From the NCBI GenBank assembly GCA_937880755.1, contig CALGRX010000011.1:1-23847 (forward strand): DNA of 23,847 nt. Direction: 5' to 3'. Below, in pieces: positions 1-7,702 of the stretch; the stretch's first letter is position 1; each line of letters begins with the position of its first letter. The position numbers and the translations under genes were made by a program. The notes under the pieces are model-generated. The model worked only from the letters and a program-made list of their open reading frames with translations, was not told the DNA's origin and made no database searches. The stretch is from an uncultured Clostridia bacterium. GTDB taxonomy: Bacteria > Bacillota > Clostridia > Christensenellales > UBA3700.

Positions 1-61
1 CTTGCATGTGTTAGGCATGCCGCCAGCGTTCGTCCTGAGCCAGGATCAAACTCTCAAGTTC
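1..61 (-). rRNA. 16S rRNA, 5' end (partial)
   Basis: Read on the minus strand, positions 54-43 give AGAGTTTGATCC, the universal 16S 5' sequence. It is followed by the conserved CTGGCTCAGGACGAACGC and GGCGGCATGCCTAACACATG stretches, which run off the window edge. Only about 60 of roughly 1,500 nt are present. The mature 5' end is placed near 61 by analogy with other 16S genes, where a few bases precede AGAGTTTG. The sequence is of Firmicutes type. A promoter and leader lie immediately upstream (62-243). Confidence 0.97.
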
Positions 62-208
62 AATCTCTAACTCCTTCAAACATTGACTTTGTGTATATTC
101 AATTCTGTACACTTTGCTTAAAGTAGTTGTTTTCAAAATTTCTTTCGCTCATCTACTTCTTACTCTGTTTAGTTTTTAAGGTGCTTGCGCTGTCCTTTTC
201 TTGACAGC
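62..208 (-). other. 16S rRNA leader with hairpin, processing-stem strand and boxA-like sequence
   Basis: The inferred leader RNA starts with a 6-bp hairpin: GCTGTC at 203-208 pairs with GACAGC at 189-194 around an 8-nt loop. Positions 176-147 (minus) then hold AACTAAACAGAGTAAGAAG followed by TAGATGAGC. This strand is complementary to the 16S trailer at 23686-23711, so the two can form the stem that RNase III cuts to release pre-16S. Around 124-145 the minus strand reads AAATTTTGAAAACAAC, resembling the boxA antitermination region of Firmicutes rRNA leaders. The boxA call is tentative; the hairpin and complementarity are directly visible. Confidence 0.6.
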
Positions 209-214
209 CCCCAC

Positions 215-243
215 ATAATAACATAAGCAAAATTTTATGTCAA
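215..243 (-). promoter_or_regulatory. Strong sigma-A promoter of the 16S rRNA gene
   Basis: On the minus strand there is a perfect -35 TTGACA (238-243), a 17-nt spacer and a -10 TATTAT (215-220) preceded by TG. Transcription should start near 208, at a run of G. The DNA upstream of the -35 (244-300) is rich in A and T tracts, as expected of an UP element. A strong promoter of this kind fits rRNA transcription. It gives a leader of about 150 nt before the mature 16S 5' end. Confidence 0.8.
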
Positions 244-556
244 ACAAAAATTTGCACTTTTTTAGATTTTTTTTGACAAATTTTATTTTATTTATAAAAC
301 TATATAATTTTGCCCGTTTTATTGGGTGGTTTTTTAGTATAACACACTAATTTTGGCTTTACAATAGAAAATTTAAAAATTTTACACACAATATTTGTAA
401 ATTTGAAAAATATAATTTTACTGCCTCGTCTTAGCTACAATTATTTTGTATATTAATTATATATTATATATCAATACATATAATAATCATAAATTAATAT
501 TTTCTTATGAGTAGTCTCTATCAAATCTTTCTTTTGAAGTCCGTTGACACAAATCT
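244..556. other. Gene-free AT-rich intergenic stretch
   Basis: No convincing ORF or RNA gene is visible. The part next to the rRNA promoter carries A/T tracts. A short inverted repeat TTAGT/ACTAA lies at 334-350. A CCC/GGG hairpin followed by T-rich DNA lies near 312-335, but it is too weak to call a terminator. The rest is low-complexity A/T sequence. Confidence 0.5.
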
Positions 557-583
557 CAAAAAAATCCGCGAATTATCGCGGAT
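557..583 (-). terminator. Rho-independent terminator of the WG-repeat gene
   Basis: A 7-bp perfect stem, ATCCGCG/CGCGGAT (564-570 with 577-583), has a 6-nt loop. On the minus strand it is followed at once by a run of T (557-563). It lies 23 nt past the stop codon of the WG-repeat gene and separates that gene from the rRNA unit. Confidence 0.85.
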
Positions 584-606
584 AGTTGCGAGCATTTATT
601 TTTAAT

Positions 607-1728
607 TTATTCCGGCATTTCGAAAAAGTCGACCAATTCCAAATCGGTAAACACGCCCGTGTTGACCACGTTGTTACCTTTTTGGTCTATGATTCCGTAC
701 GTTGCACCTCTCTTGACCAAAGCGTAGCCTTGCTTGAAGTCGGAAACGTTGTCGTATTCTACGTCGCCTATCAAATCGCCATTCTCGTCAATAAAGCCCC
801 ATAGATTGTTGACGCTGACTGCCGCTATACCCTCTTTGAAGTCCCTCGCGTCAAAATAAGTCTGGCTAATCTTTTTGCCCTTGTTGTTGATAAAGTAAGT
901 CTCCGAACCGAGTCTAACTCTCGCTAGCTTATAATCGAAGTTACCCACCTCGTCGTACTTGCAACTGATAACTATTTTTCCACTAGTATTGACGAAGCCG
1001 TATTTGCCACCAAGCATCACTGACGACAGCTTGTATTTGTCGCCAAAAGTCGATACAGGTACGACGTTTTCGTCGTTTTGCATTATTTTGAGCTCGCCCA
1101 CGGTCTTACCTTTAGTATTGATAAGCGTCCAATAATTTTCGATATATCCGTCGGCGTTTTCTTTCTTGGTATTGACCCACGCAACGTTGTATTTGAAAGA
1201 CATAGCGTTGTCGTATATACAATCTATCTTGATTTTACCCTTACTGTTGGCGTAGCCGTATTTGTAAATAGGTGTGTTGGTCGTGCTATCAACACCGACT
1301 TGCTTTTGTACTACGGTCAATCCGTTAGGATATATCTCCAACTTTTGCACTTCGTTGACGGTGATATTGAAAGGCGCGGAAATAATTGCAATCGCGATAA
1401 TAATGAGGATAATCGCAATGACCGCCTTGACGTATTTGAGAGGAGCTTCCTTTTTGAATACAAACTTGATACCCTTGTTGATGCCAATGGCTACGCTCTG
1501 GATAAACGAACAAATGACAGCCCAAACTTTGAGCCAAAAAATATCGAATTTGTTGGCAGTCTTTTGGGCGTCGGTTTTCTCTCCTATCTTGATAATGGCG
1601 GGAGAAGTCGTTACTTGCTCAGCCAAAGAAACTTCTTGGTCTTGCAATTCTACTTGCGTTCCCTCGACTGTTTGAGCATCTTGATATTGAGTTGGTTTGT
1701 CGTCGTTAGACAGATTTTTCTTTGCCAT
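607..1728 (-). CDS. Membrane-anchored WG-repeat protein
   Basis: A 373-residue protein. Residues 1-60 are polar and Q/E/T-rich, probably disordered and cytoplasmic. Residues 62-83 are hydrophobic or amphipathic, and 100-119 form a clear transmembrane helix. The rest, probably outside the cell, is about five degenerate WG/KWG-type repeats. They are recognisable by G-F/Y-x-N/D-x-x-G-K followed by Y/F-D-x-x-x-x-F (for example KYGFVNTSGK and LWGFIDENGD). WG repeats build beta-propeller-like domains often found on bacterial surface proteins, but no specific function can be assigned. The ATG at 1728 has only a weak upstream AGGGAC. The gene is monocistronic, divergent from the SDR genes, with its own terminator. 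Confidence 0.8.
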   Translation of the reverse strand: MAKKNLSNDDKPTQYQDAQTVEGTQVELQDQEVSLAEQVTTSPAIIKIGEKTDAQKTANKFDIFWLKVWAVICSFIQSVAIGINKGIKFVFKKEAPLKYVKAVIAIILIIIAIAIISAPFNITVNEVQKLEIYPNGLTVVQKQVGVDSTTNTPIYKYGYANSKGKIKIDCIYDNAMSFKYNVAWVNTKKENADGYIENYWTLINTKGKTVGELKIMQNDENVVPVSTFGDKYKLSSVMLGGKYGFVNTSGKIVISCKYDEVGNFDYKLARVRLGSETYFINNKGKKISQTYFDARDFKEGIAAVSVNNLWGFIDENGDLIGDVEYDNVSDFKQGYALVKRGATYGIIDQKGNNVVNTGVFTDLELVDFFEMPE

Positions 1729-1749
1729 AATAGTCCCTATATCACATAT

Positions 1750-1778
1750 ATGTTATAACAAAAAATCAAAATAATCAA
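1750..1778 (-). promoter_or_regulatory. Possible promoter of the WG-repeat gene
   Basis: On the minus strand, TTGATT (1773-1778), a 17-nt spacer and TAACAT (1750-1755) precede the ATG by about 20 nt. An alternative -10 is TATAAC, two bases upstream. The region is very AT-rich, so a chance match is possible. Confidence 0.35.
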
Positions 1779-1858
1779 GTTTTATTTATCTTTAGTTGAA
1801 AAAATACTTTATATTGATATTTATATATAAAAAATATAAAAATTTTTGCGTTTTGGTA

Positions 1859-1887
1859 TTTACATAAAAATAAAAATATGATAACAT
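1859..1887 (+). promoter_or_regulatory. Possible promoter of the SDR gene pair
   Basis: TTTACA (1859-1864), a 17-nt spacer and TAACAT (1882-1887) lie upstream of the first SDR gene. Predicted transcription starts near 1894, leaving a leader of about 30 nt that holds the GGAGG ribosome binding site. The -10 is the same imperfect TAACAT as on the divergent side. The AT-rich setting lowers confidence. Confidence 0.4.
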
Positions 1888-1922
1888 TATATGTACAAAA
1901 TATAGATATACTGGAGGAAATT

Positions 1923-3509
1923 ATGGATAAAAAAGTCGTATTTATTTCAGGTGCTTCCGGCTCTATGGGTAGCCAAGTTCTTGAATGCGTAATGCGCACA
2001 CACAAATTCAAAGGTCTTATCCTTTTGAGAAAGAAGCCCGCTAACGAAAAGCTGGCTAAAAAGTTGGCTAAAAAATGGGGCGAAGAATTGGAAATCGTCT
2101 TCGGCGACGTCTCCAACAAAGAAGATTGCGAATTGATAGCATCTAAGTCTGACTACATCTTCCACTGCGCCGCAATCATCCCACCTACTTCCGACCATCA
2201 TCCAAAAGCTGCGGAAAAAACCAACTTATTCGGTACTATGCAACTCGTTGACGCAATCAAAAACTCGCCAAGAGCTGACCAAATTAAATACGTACATATC
2301 GGTACCGTTGCAGAATACGGTAACAGAGACTGGCATCACCCTTGGGGACGTGTGGGCGATCCACTCGTACCAAGCGTATATGACTTTTACGCAATCACCA
2401 AGTTGCGTGCAGAAAGATACGTCCTCGAAGCAGACCTACCACATTGGGTAGTTTTGCGTCAATCGGGCGTATTGCACCACAACCTCTTTGCTAACAACCT
2501 CGAAGACGGACTTATGTTCCACACTTGCTGGAACGTACCTATCGAATGGGCTACTGCTCACGACAGCGGTGTGCTCCTCCAACACATTGCAGAGTACGAT
2601 AGCGAAGGCACTATGAAAGAAGGCTTCTGGAACAAGATTTACAATATCGGTAACGGTGAGTCTTGTCGTGTTACCGGTTACGACACTATGGATACCGGCT
2701 TTGGACTTATGGGCGCTCATGCAGAAGACTTCTTCAAACCACACTGGTGCGCCGCAAGAAACTTCCACTGTTTCTGGTACTACGACAGCGATTTGCTCGA
2801 TGAATATACCCACTTCCGTGAAGAGACTTGGGACGATTTTTGGGCTCAAATGAAGAAACTCAACTGGTACTTTGCACTTGGTAGATTAGTACCAAAGAGC
2901 CTTATCAGCAAGCTAGCTATCCAAAGACTCTTCAAAGATACCAACGCTCCTATATATTGGATCAACAACGGTATCGAAGGTCGTGTAAACGCATTCTTCG
3001 GTAGCAGAGAAAAGTGGGAAGCTATCCCAAGAGATTGGAAAGATTATAAGCTCTTCCGCAAAAATCAAATCATAGACGAAGACGGCAACGTTGTTGACTA
3101 CGAATATAGAAGAGATATCAAAAATGCTAAACAATTCTTGCTTGACCACGGTTACGACGAGTCTAAGCCGGACAGCGAATTGGATATCGAAGATATGAGA
3201 CAAGCTGCCGCATTCCGTGGCGGTAAGTGTATCAGCGAAACCATGACCAAGGGCGACCTCTATACCAAGTTGGAATGGGAATGCCACGACGGACACAGAT
3301 TCTGGTCTTCTCCATACACCATCCTCAAAGGTGGCCACTGGTGCCCTGAATGTTGCCAACCTGCTCCTTGGAACTTTGACGCTCTCGCTAAGAAGATTCC
3401 ATTCTTTGCACAAGTATGGTACGACACTCACGACAAGGACGAGGACAAGTTCTACGAGAAGAACTGCTACGAAGATATCTTGGCCAACGATCCAAAGAAC
3501 AAAAAATAA
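1923..3509 (+). CDS. SDR-family NAD-dependent epimerase/dehydratase with C-terminal zinc-finger-like domain
   Basis: A 528-residue protein. The start at 1923 is chosen because GGAGG (1913-1917) sits 5 nt before it; an upstream in-frame ATG at 1878 has no such site. The N-terminus has the Rossmann glycine motif GASGSMG (10-16), and YAITK at 156-160 is the SDR Tyr-x-x-x-Lys catalytic pair, so an NAD(P)-dependent epimerase, dehydratase or reductase is expected. Extended SDRs are usually 300-350 residues; this one continues. At 433-478 it has GGKC, then C-x3-H (454-458) and a final CPEC (474-477), the spacing of a treble-clef/zinc-ribbon domain. Substrate unknown. It is followed 63 nt later by a second SDR gene. 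Codons are strongly biased (AAC, TAC, GAC, ATC), suggesting high expression. Confidence 0.85.
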   Translation: MDKKVVFISGASGSMGSQVLECVMRTHKFKGLILLRKKPANEKLAKKLAKKWGEELEIVFGDVSNKEDCELIASKSDYIFHCAAIIPPTSDHHPKAAEKTNLFGTMQLVDAIKNSPRADQIKYVHIGTVAEYGNRDWHHPWGRVGDPLVPSVYDFYAITKLRAERYVLEADLPHWVVLRQSGVLHHNLFANNLEDGLMFHTCWNVPIEWATAHDSGVLLQHIAEYDSEGTMKEGFWNKIYNIGNGESCRVTGYDTMDTGFGLMGAHAEDFFKPHWCAARNFHCFWYYDSDLLDEYTHFREETWDDFWAQMKKLNWYFALGRLVPKSLISKLAIQRLFKDTNAPIYWINNGIEGRVNAFFGSREKWEAIPRDWKDYKLFRKNQIIDEDGNVVDYEYRRDIKNAKQFLLDHGYDESKPDSELDIEDMRQAAAFRGGKCISETMTKGDLYTKLEWECHDGHRFWSSPYTILKGGHWCPECCQPAPWNFDALAKKIPFFAQVWYDTHDKDEDKFYEKNCYEDILANDPKNKK

Positions 3510-3516
3510 AACATAT

Positions 3517-3539
3517 CCCCTACCGTTTGACGGTAGGGG
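3517..3539 (+). terminator. Intercistronic hairpin between the two SDR genes
   Basis: CCCCTACCGT (3517-3526) pairs perfectly with ACGGTAGGGG (3530-3539) across a 3-nt loop. The following DNA (CTTTACATG) is a poor T-tract, so this is more likely a partial terminator or mRNA-stabilising hairpin than a full stop. It lies between the stop of the first SDR gene and the GAGGTG ribosome binding site of the second, and could set different expression levels for the two. Confidence 0.55.
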
Positions 3540-3572
3540 CTTTACATGTAAAATAATTATTGAGGTGAATAT

Positions 3573-4760
3573 ATGACAAAACTTGACGTAAAAAAAGTGT
3601 TTATCTGCGGTGGAACCGGCTTTTTGGGATACTACTCTGCCAAAGAATTTTTGAGACAAGGTGTGCAAGTCGGCGTTATGGCTCTCCCCGGTGAAGTTAC
3701 CCTTGACCAAAGCTGGTGGCCAAAAGAAATCGACGTAAAGCTCGGCTATCTCTTCAACTTCAGAAAAATGAAGAACCAACTGACCGAAGAAGAAAAGGCT
3801 CAACTTATCACTCACGAAGAAAAGGTTGAGATGTTCAAAGGCTACGACTGCCTCGTTTACGCAGTTGGTCCGGACGACCGTGTACATACTCCAAGCGGTA
3901 TAAAAGCTTACGACTATTTCCACGAAAAGCTCGTTACCGAAGTAGTTGACACCTTTGAAGCTGCCAAAGAAGCAGGCGTAAAGAAGGCTATCGTCCTCAA
4001 CTCCTACTTCGCTTACTTCGACAGAGTATACCCAGAGAGAAAGTATGCTGAAAATCACCCTTACATCAAAGTAAGAGTTGAACAGGCTGACGCCCTAATC
4101 AAAGTAGGCGCAGGTGGTGTTGCAAACGGCGGTATGGACGTTATCAGCTTGGAGCTCCCTTACATCTTCGGCTCTATGCCTGAGAGAACTCCACTTTGGA
4201 AAGAAGTATTCCTCGATAGATTTGCATCATTCCCTGCTATCTTCTTCCCTAAGGGAGGTACCAATATGATTCACGTCAAAGGTATCGCGGAAGCAGTCGT
4301 TGCCGCAGCGTACTACGGTGAACACGGTGACAAACTCCCTGTAGGTAACGAAGACCACAAGTACGAGTATATGATCAATATCATTATGGAGACCATCGGT
4401 TCTACTAAGAGATATTGCGGTGTTCCTACCTGGATGGCTACCCTAGGTGGTTTGAGCGTAAAACATAGCCTCAAGAAAGTAAATTCCGACTCAGGTCTTA
4501 ACTATGCAAGATTGATGAAGGATATCCAATCCAAAGACCTCTACAACGCTGAGGCTTGCGCCGAGACTAGAAAGCACTTGCACTTTGACGAGTTTGGCTA
4601 CAACGGCGGCGGAGACATCAGAGAAGGCATTATTACCACCGCTAAGGCTTGCTATCCTCACAGATTTGACGAGAACGGCAACCTCATCGAGAAGTGGAAG
4701 GGCGTAAATCCTATCAAAAATGAAACTGCCGACAACAACGTATTCGTAAATAAGAAGTAA
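3573..4760 (+). CDS. Second SDR-family NAD-dependent epimerase/dehydratase
   Basis: A 395-residue protein whose ATG follows GAGGTG (3562-3567) at normal spacing. GGTGFLG at 13-19 is the Rossmann NAD(P)-binding motif of extended SDRs. The usual Tyr-x-x-x-Lys is not in its classical form. Instead there is NSYFAYF, and later HPYIKVRVEQ, which resembles the active-site helix of atypical SDRs. There is no signal peptide, so it is cytoplasmic. It shares orientation, codon bias and probably transcript with the upstream SDR and ends at a strong terminator. The pair probably acts on related substrates, such as a nucleotide sugar or other sugar derivative, but that is inference from family membership only. 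Confidence 0.85.
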   Translation: MTKLDVKKVFICGGTGFLGYYSAKEFLRQGVQVGVMALPGEVTLDQSWWPKEIDVKLGYLFNFRKMKNQLTEEEKAQLITHEEKVEMFKGYDCLVYAVGPDDRVHTPSGIKAYDYFHEKLVTEVVDTFEAAKEAGVKKAIVLNSYFAYFDRVYPERKYAENHPYIKVRVEQADALIKVGAGGVANGGMDVISLELPYIFGSMPERTPLWKEVFLDRFASFPAIFFPKGGTNMIHVKGIAEAVVAAAYYGEHGDKLPVGNEDHKYEYMINIIMETIGSTKRYCGVPTWMATLGGLSVKHSLKKVNSDSGLNYARLMKDIQSKDLYNAEACAETRKHLHFDEFGYNGGGDIREGIITTAKACYPHRFDENGNLIEKWKGVNPIKNETADNNVFVNKK

Positions 4761-4770
4761 TCTTAGATAC

Positions 4771-4803
4771 AAAAACACACCGCTGAACAAGCGGTGTGTT
4801 TTT
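4771..4803. terminator. Bidirectional rho-independent terminator
   Basis: The stem AAAAACACACCGCT (4771-4784) pairs with AGCGGTGTGTTTTT (4790-4803) around a 5-nt loop. It is flanked by A on the left and T on the right, so it works in both directions. On the plus strand it ends the SDR transcript, 10 nt after the stop. On the minus strand it can end the NUDIX transcript, about 100 nt past its stop. Confidence 0.92.
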
Positions 4804-4901
4804 TGTCTTGTGATTGTATTACAAAGTATTATTACAACTAAGTCTTTTGCCTATTAGTTCAACTGTAGGCTAATTAGTTTTTTTTGTTATTTAGAATCGG
4901 A

Positions 4902-5447
4902 TCAATTTTTTGTCTTTGTTTTTATCAAAGCCGTCCTCAAGATTGCTACGACAGTCTTTGCGTCTTTGATTGTTCCATTCTCTATCATATCCAGACAGTC
5001 CGACAGCTTTATCTTCTTGACGTTGAGAAACTCCCCCTCGTCAAGTTGACTCGTCGATAGCGCAAAGTCGTCGGTAAAGAAAATATGCAACGGCTCGTCG
5101 GTATAGGCGGGCGTAGGATATATCCAGCCCCAATCTTGTATACTGTTGGCAAGTAATCCTACTTCTTCTCTCAGTTCTCTAACGGCGCACTGCTGCGGGC
5201 TCTCGCCTACGTTTAACTTGCCTGCCGGTATCTCCAACGTATTGGTATGATAAGGATAACGGTATTGTTCTACAAGGTACACGTAGTCGTCACTGTCTAT
5301 TGCCAAAACGCTTGCACCACCCGTATGATGAACGTACTCTCTATTAGACTTGCTACCATCGGGCAGCTCGATTTCATCCTTGTACAAATCCAAAATTCTA
5401 CCCTTATAAATCAAATTTTTGCTTATAGTCTTTTCCGTGCAATCCAT
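4902..5447 (-). CDS. NUDIX hydrolase, probable ADP-ribose pyrophosphatase
   Basis: A 181-residue protein. The complete Nudix box G-x5-E-x7-R-E-L-x-E-E-x-G-L is at residues 76-98 and supplies the metal-binding glutamates. Upstream, HTGGASVLAI and VEQYRYPYHTNTLEIPAG match the ADP-ribose pyrophosphatase subfamily, which splits ADP-ribose into AMP and ribose 5-phosphate. The length is typical for that group. The ATG at 5447 has AGAGGA upstream (5455-5460). A 5-bp hairpin (TTGCC/GGCAA, 5463-5476) sits just before this site in the mRNA. It appears to be a single gene, placed where many Clostridia carry spoVT or further pth-mfd cluster genes. Confidence 0.88.
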   Translation of the reverse strand: MDCTEKTISKNLIYKGRILDLYKDEIELPDGSKSNREYVHHTGGASVLAIDSDDYVYLVEQYRYPYHTNTLEIPAGKLNVGESPQQCAVRELREEVGLLANSIQDWGWIYPTPAYTDEPLHIFFTDDFALSTSQLDEGEFLNVKKIKLSDCLDMIENGTIKDAKTVVAILRTALIKTKTKN

Positions 5448-5482
5448 AATCCATTCCTCTTTTTGCCGTAAGGCAATAATTG

Positions 5483-5532
5483 TTGACTAATCGTCACAAT
5501 TAAACTCTGCGATATAGAAACGTATTAGTCAA
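5483..5532. repeat. 9-bp perfect inverted repeat upstream of the NUDIX gene
   Basis: TTGACTAAT (5483-5491) and ATTAGTCAA (5524-5532) are perfect inverted copies 32 bp apart. They lie between the NUDIX start and the terminator of the lipoprotein gene. They could be two half-sites for a regulator or arms of a hairpin in the NUDIX leader. One arm contains TTGACT, which resembles a -35 element on the minus strand, but no good -10 lies at the right distance. Confidence 0.4.
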
Positions 5533-5559
5533 AAAAGAGGCTCGTATTCGCGAGCCTCT
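5531..5559 (-). terminator. Rho-independent terminator of the PrsA-like lipoprotein gene
   Basis: The 9-bp stem AGAGGCTCG/CGAGCCTCT (5536-5544 with 5551-5559) has a 6-nt loop and is followed on the minus strand by T6. It lies a few bases past the lipoprotein stop codon and closes the mfd-lipoprotein transcript. Confidence 0.93.
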
Positions 5560-5564
5560 CATAC

Positions 5565-7619
5565 TTATTTTTTGTTGAGATAATCTATCAGTTTGTCGTA
5601 AACTTTTTCATTCTTGACAATCTTCGTTTCGTCCGCAAATAGCTCCGTTTGATTTTTGGTCAACACGTCGTTGGAGCCTTCTTCGAGAAGGGTATCTTCG
5701 ATATAATCTCTGATAGTCTTAATCTCTACTTCAAACGACTCTATCTCGTCCGTATCGTTACCTTCTTGGTCTTTGACGTAAGTCACTTTGACGTCAGCAC
5801 TATATATTTTATCCAACTTATTCTTGTAGCCTACGACATCTCCGTCTTCGATAACATCTTCTACGCTAGCATCGTCTTCGATAGGCGCCGAAACGACCAT
5901 AACTACGTGAATACCGTAATCGTTGATTATATAAGATATTTCGTTGCCGTCGGCAGTTGTCAAAGTATAAATATCGGTAGAGATATCTTCGTCGTTGGCA
6001 ACTTTAGAAGTAGCAATGACGGATTTGATATTGGCGGTTTTGCCGTTGGCACTTTGGAGTACCGTCGTCTCTCCCGTATAAGCAAGCATCTTTGAGTCAA
6101 ACGCACTTCCACTATTTGCTACAGCGGTCGTATCGATGCCCGACTTGTACAATTCTCTTGCCAATACGGTGTATTCTTCTACGTAGGACGTTGCTCTGCC
6201 GTCTCTGCTAACGGCGTAAGAATCATTGCTAAACATACCGCTATCGTCGTTGACCAGATATATCCAATCGGTAAACGCCTCAACCTTAGCGTAATGCTCG
6301 ATAGCTTCCAATTGTTGTGGGTCGGTAATTCCCTTAGCGCTTGCCGCATTCATCGTCGCGTTGACCTTGCTTGCTATATCGTCCGCCATTGCGTAAAGAA
6401 TGACGTCTAGATCAATAGCCTTGTCGGTATAAGCACTAGCAAGTTCGTCTACCTCTGCATCGTAGTTAGGATTGGAAACGTTGACTTTGATACCGTCCGT
6501 GTAGTCCTTTTCTTCTTCGGCGTTTTTGAACAATTCATAATACTTGTCCGTGCTTTCGAGAGTACCAAACGCTATCTTTTGACGATATTGCTTAGCAACG
6601 TCTTCACCTTCGATAGACTTGATATAATCAAGCACCTTGGTCTGAGCGTCGTCAAACTTGAGCAATATACTCTTGACGTTGAAATATCCCTTGTTGGTGT
6701 GATACATACTAAAGGTGTTGTTGCTCATAGCCGAAGCATAGGTGTCTTCGTCGATGTATTTGTTGACGTCGGTGTCGACGAGTTTGGTATATCTTGCGGC
6801 GATTTCTGCGTCAGAGATAGTAATAGTCTTCTTGATAGCTTCTTGATACTTCTCTATAATACGAGCTTCTATTTGTTGATTGAGAAAATATTCGTAGTCG
6901 GTAAAATTGCTCTCCAGGTTCTTTTTGAGAGTACTGAGAGCCGACTTCATATTGCCCTTTTTGGTAGCGTCGGTCTCCGCCTTGATTTTGTCGGACACGT
7001 AGTCGTAGAAGTAAGCTGGTAGCTTCGATGGGTCGGTCATACCTTGATCCACGTATTCGTCAGAGTCGTCAGCCTTGTCTCTCTTAGGACGAGCCTCAAG
7101 CTCATCGGAAGTATCTGTAGTTTCTTCCTCTTGTTCCTCTTCGTCAACATTGGCTGCTTGCTCGTCTTCCAAAGCCTTTATTCTTTTCTCCCACAATTCT
7201 TCAAATTGTTTGTTGGTGGCTTCGATGCAATATCTCAACTCGTCCACGGTCAAAAAGTCCTTGTTGGACATAGCAGCAATAGCATCGTCGGCAGTGACGG
7301 CAGTTATGCCAACGCCGTTTTTAGCAACGTAGTCCTTTGCGTATAGCAACAACAATTTTTGTTTAGAAAGGTTGTTGTAAAAATATTCTACGGTCTGCTC
7401 TACCGTCATTCCGTAGTTTTGGATATAAGTGGCACCGTAATTGGCAACGTAAGTGAGCACGTCGCCTCTATACAAATCCGCACTCATGGCATTGTAATTG
7501 ACGGTCGCTACTACTTGATGATATTCTCTGTATTCGTCGATCTCAAACATCGTACAACCTACGAAGAGCGACGCCGACATAATCATTATTATCACTAAAG
7601 CCAACAGCTTTTTGTTCAT
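5565..7619 (-). CDS. Lipoprotein resembling PrsA/SurA-type foldases
   Basis: A 684-residue protein. Residues 1-22 form a lipoprotein signal peptide ending at FVGC, with Cys22 as the lipidation site. Residues 35-105 (VATVNYNAMSADLYR and following) match the pattern of SurA N-terminal chaperone domains. A very acidic stretch (158-191, rich in D and E) follows. Near the C-terminus, YIINDYGIHVVMVVSAP resembles the last strand of a parvulin prolyl isomerase, but a complete PPIase domain is not evident. PrsA-like proteins help secreted proteins fold outside the membrane. Many Clostridia have a prsA-like gene directly after pth-mfd, as here, which supports the call. The ribosome binding site is AAGGAG, and the gene has its own promoter behind mfd. 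It is roughly twice the usual PrsA length. Confidence 0.7.
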   Translation of the reverse strand: MNKKLLALVIIMIMSASLFVGCTMFEIDEYREYHQVVATVNYNAMSADLYRGDVLTYVANYGATYIQNYGMTVEQTVEYFYNNLSKQKLLLLYAKDYVAKNGVGITAVTADDAIAAMSNKDFLTVDELRYCIEATNKQFEELWEKRIKALEDEQAANVDEEEQEEETTDTSDELEARPKRDKADDSDEYVDQGMTDPSKLPAYFYDYVSDKIKAETDATKKGNMKSALSTLKKNLESNFTDYEYFLNQQIEARIIEKYQEAIKKTITISDAEIAARYTKLVDTDVNKYIDEDTYASAMSNNTFSMYHTNKGYFNVKSILLKFDDAQTKVLDYIKSIEGEDVAKQYRQKIAFGTLESTDKYYELFKNAEEEKDYTDGIKVNVSNPNYDAEVDELASAYTDKAIDLDVILYAMADDIASKVNATMNAASAKGITDPQQLEAIEHYAKVEAFTDWIYLVNDDSGMFSNDSYAVSRDGRATSYVEEYTVLARELYKSGIDTTAVANSGSAFDSKMLAYTGETTVLQSANGKTANIKSVIATSKVANDEDISTDIYTLTTADGNEISYIINDYGIHVVMVVSAPIEDDASVEDVIEDGDVVGYKNKLDKIYSADVKVTYVKDQEGNDTDEIESFEVEIKTIRDYIEDTLLEEGSNDVLTKNQTELFADETKIVKNEKVYDKLIDYLNKK

Positions 7620-7665
7620 TACCCTTGCTCCTTATTATATATAAAAATAATATTGTATCTACTTA

Positions 7666-7694
7666 ATTATACACAAGACGACCATTGTTGTAAA
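7666..7694 (-). promoter_or_regulatory. Sigma-A promoter of the PrsA-like lipoprotein gene
   Basis: On the minus strand TTTACA (7689-7694), a 17-nt spacer and a perfect TATAAT (7666-7671) lie in the 83-nt gap after mfd. Predicted transcription starts near 7659, about 40 nt before the ATG. There is no terminator between mfd and this promoter, so read-through from the long operon is also likely. Confidence 0.7.
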
Positions 7695-7702
7695 TAGATT
7701 TT

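Noticed and set aside
1078..1758. Long open frames opposite real genes, such as 1078-1758, 9140-9577 and 17702-18271 on plus
   Set aside because: They lie inside well-supported genes on the other strand, lack ribosome binding sites and recognisable domains, and arise from codon bias.
1878..1922. Upstream ATG at 1878 as start of the first SDR gene
   Set aside because: The GGAGG site lies after it, 5 nt before the ATG at 1923, and the extra 15 residues do not resemble an SDR N-terminus.
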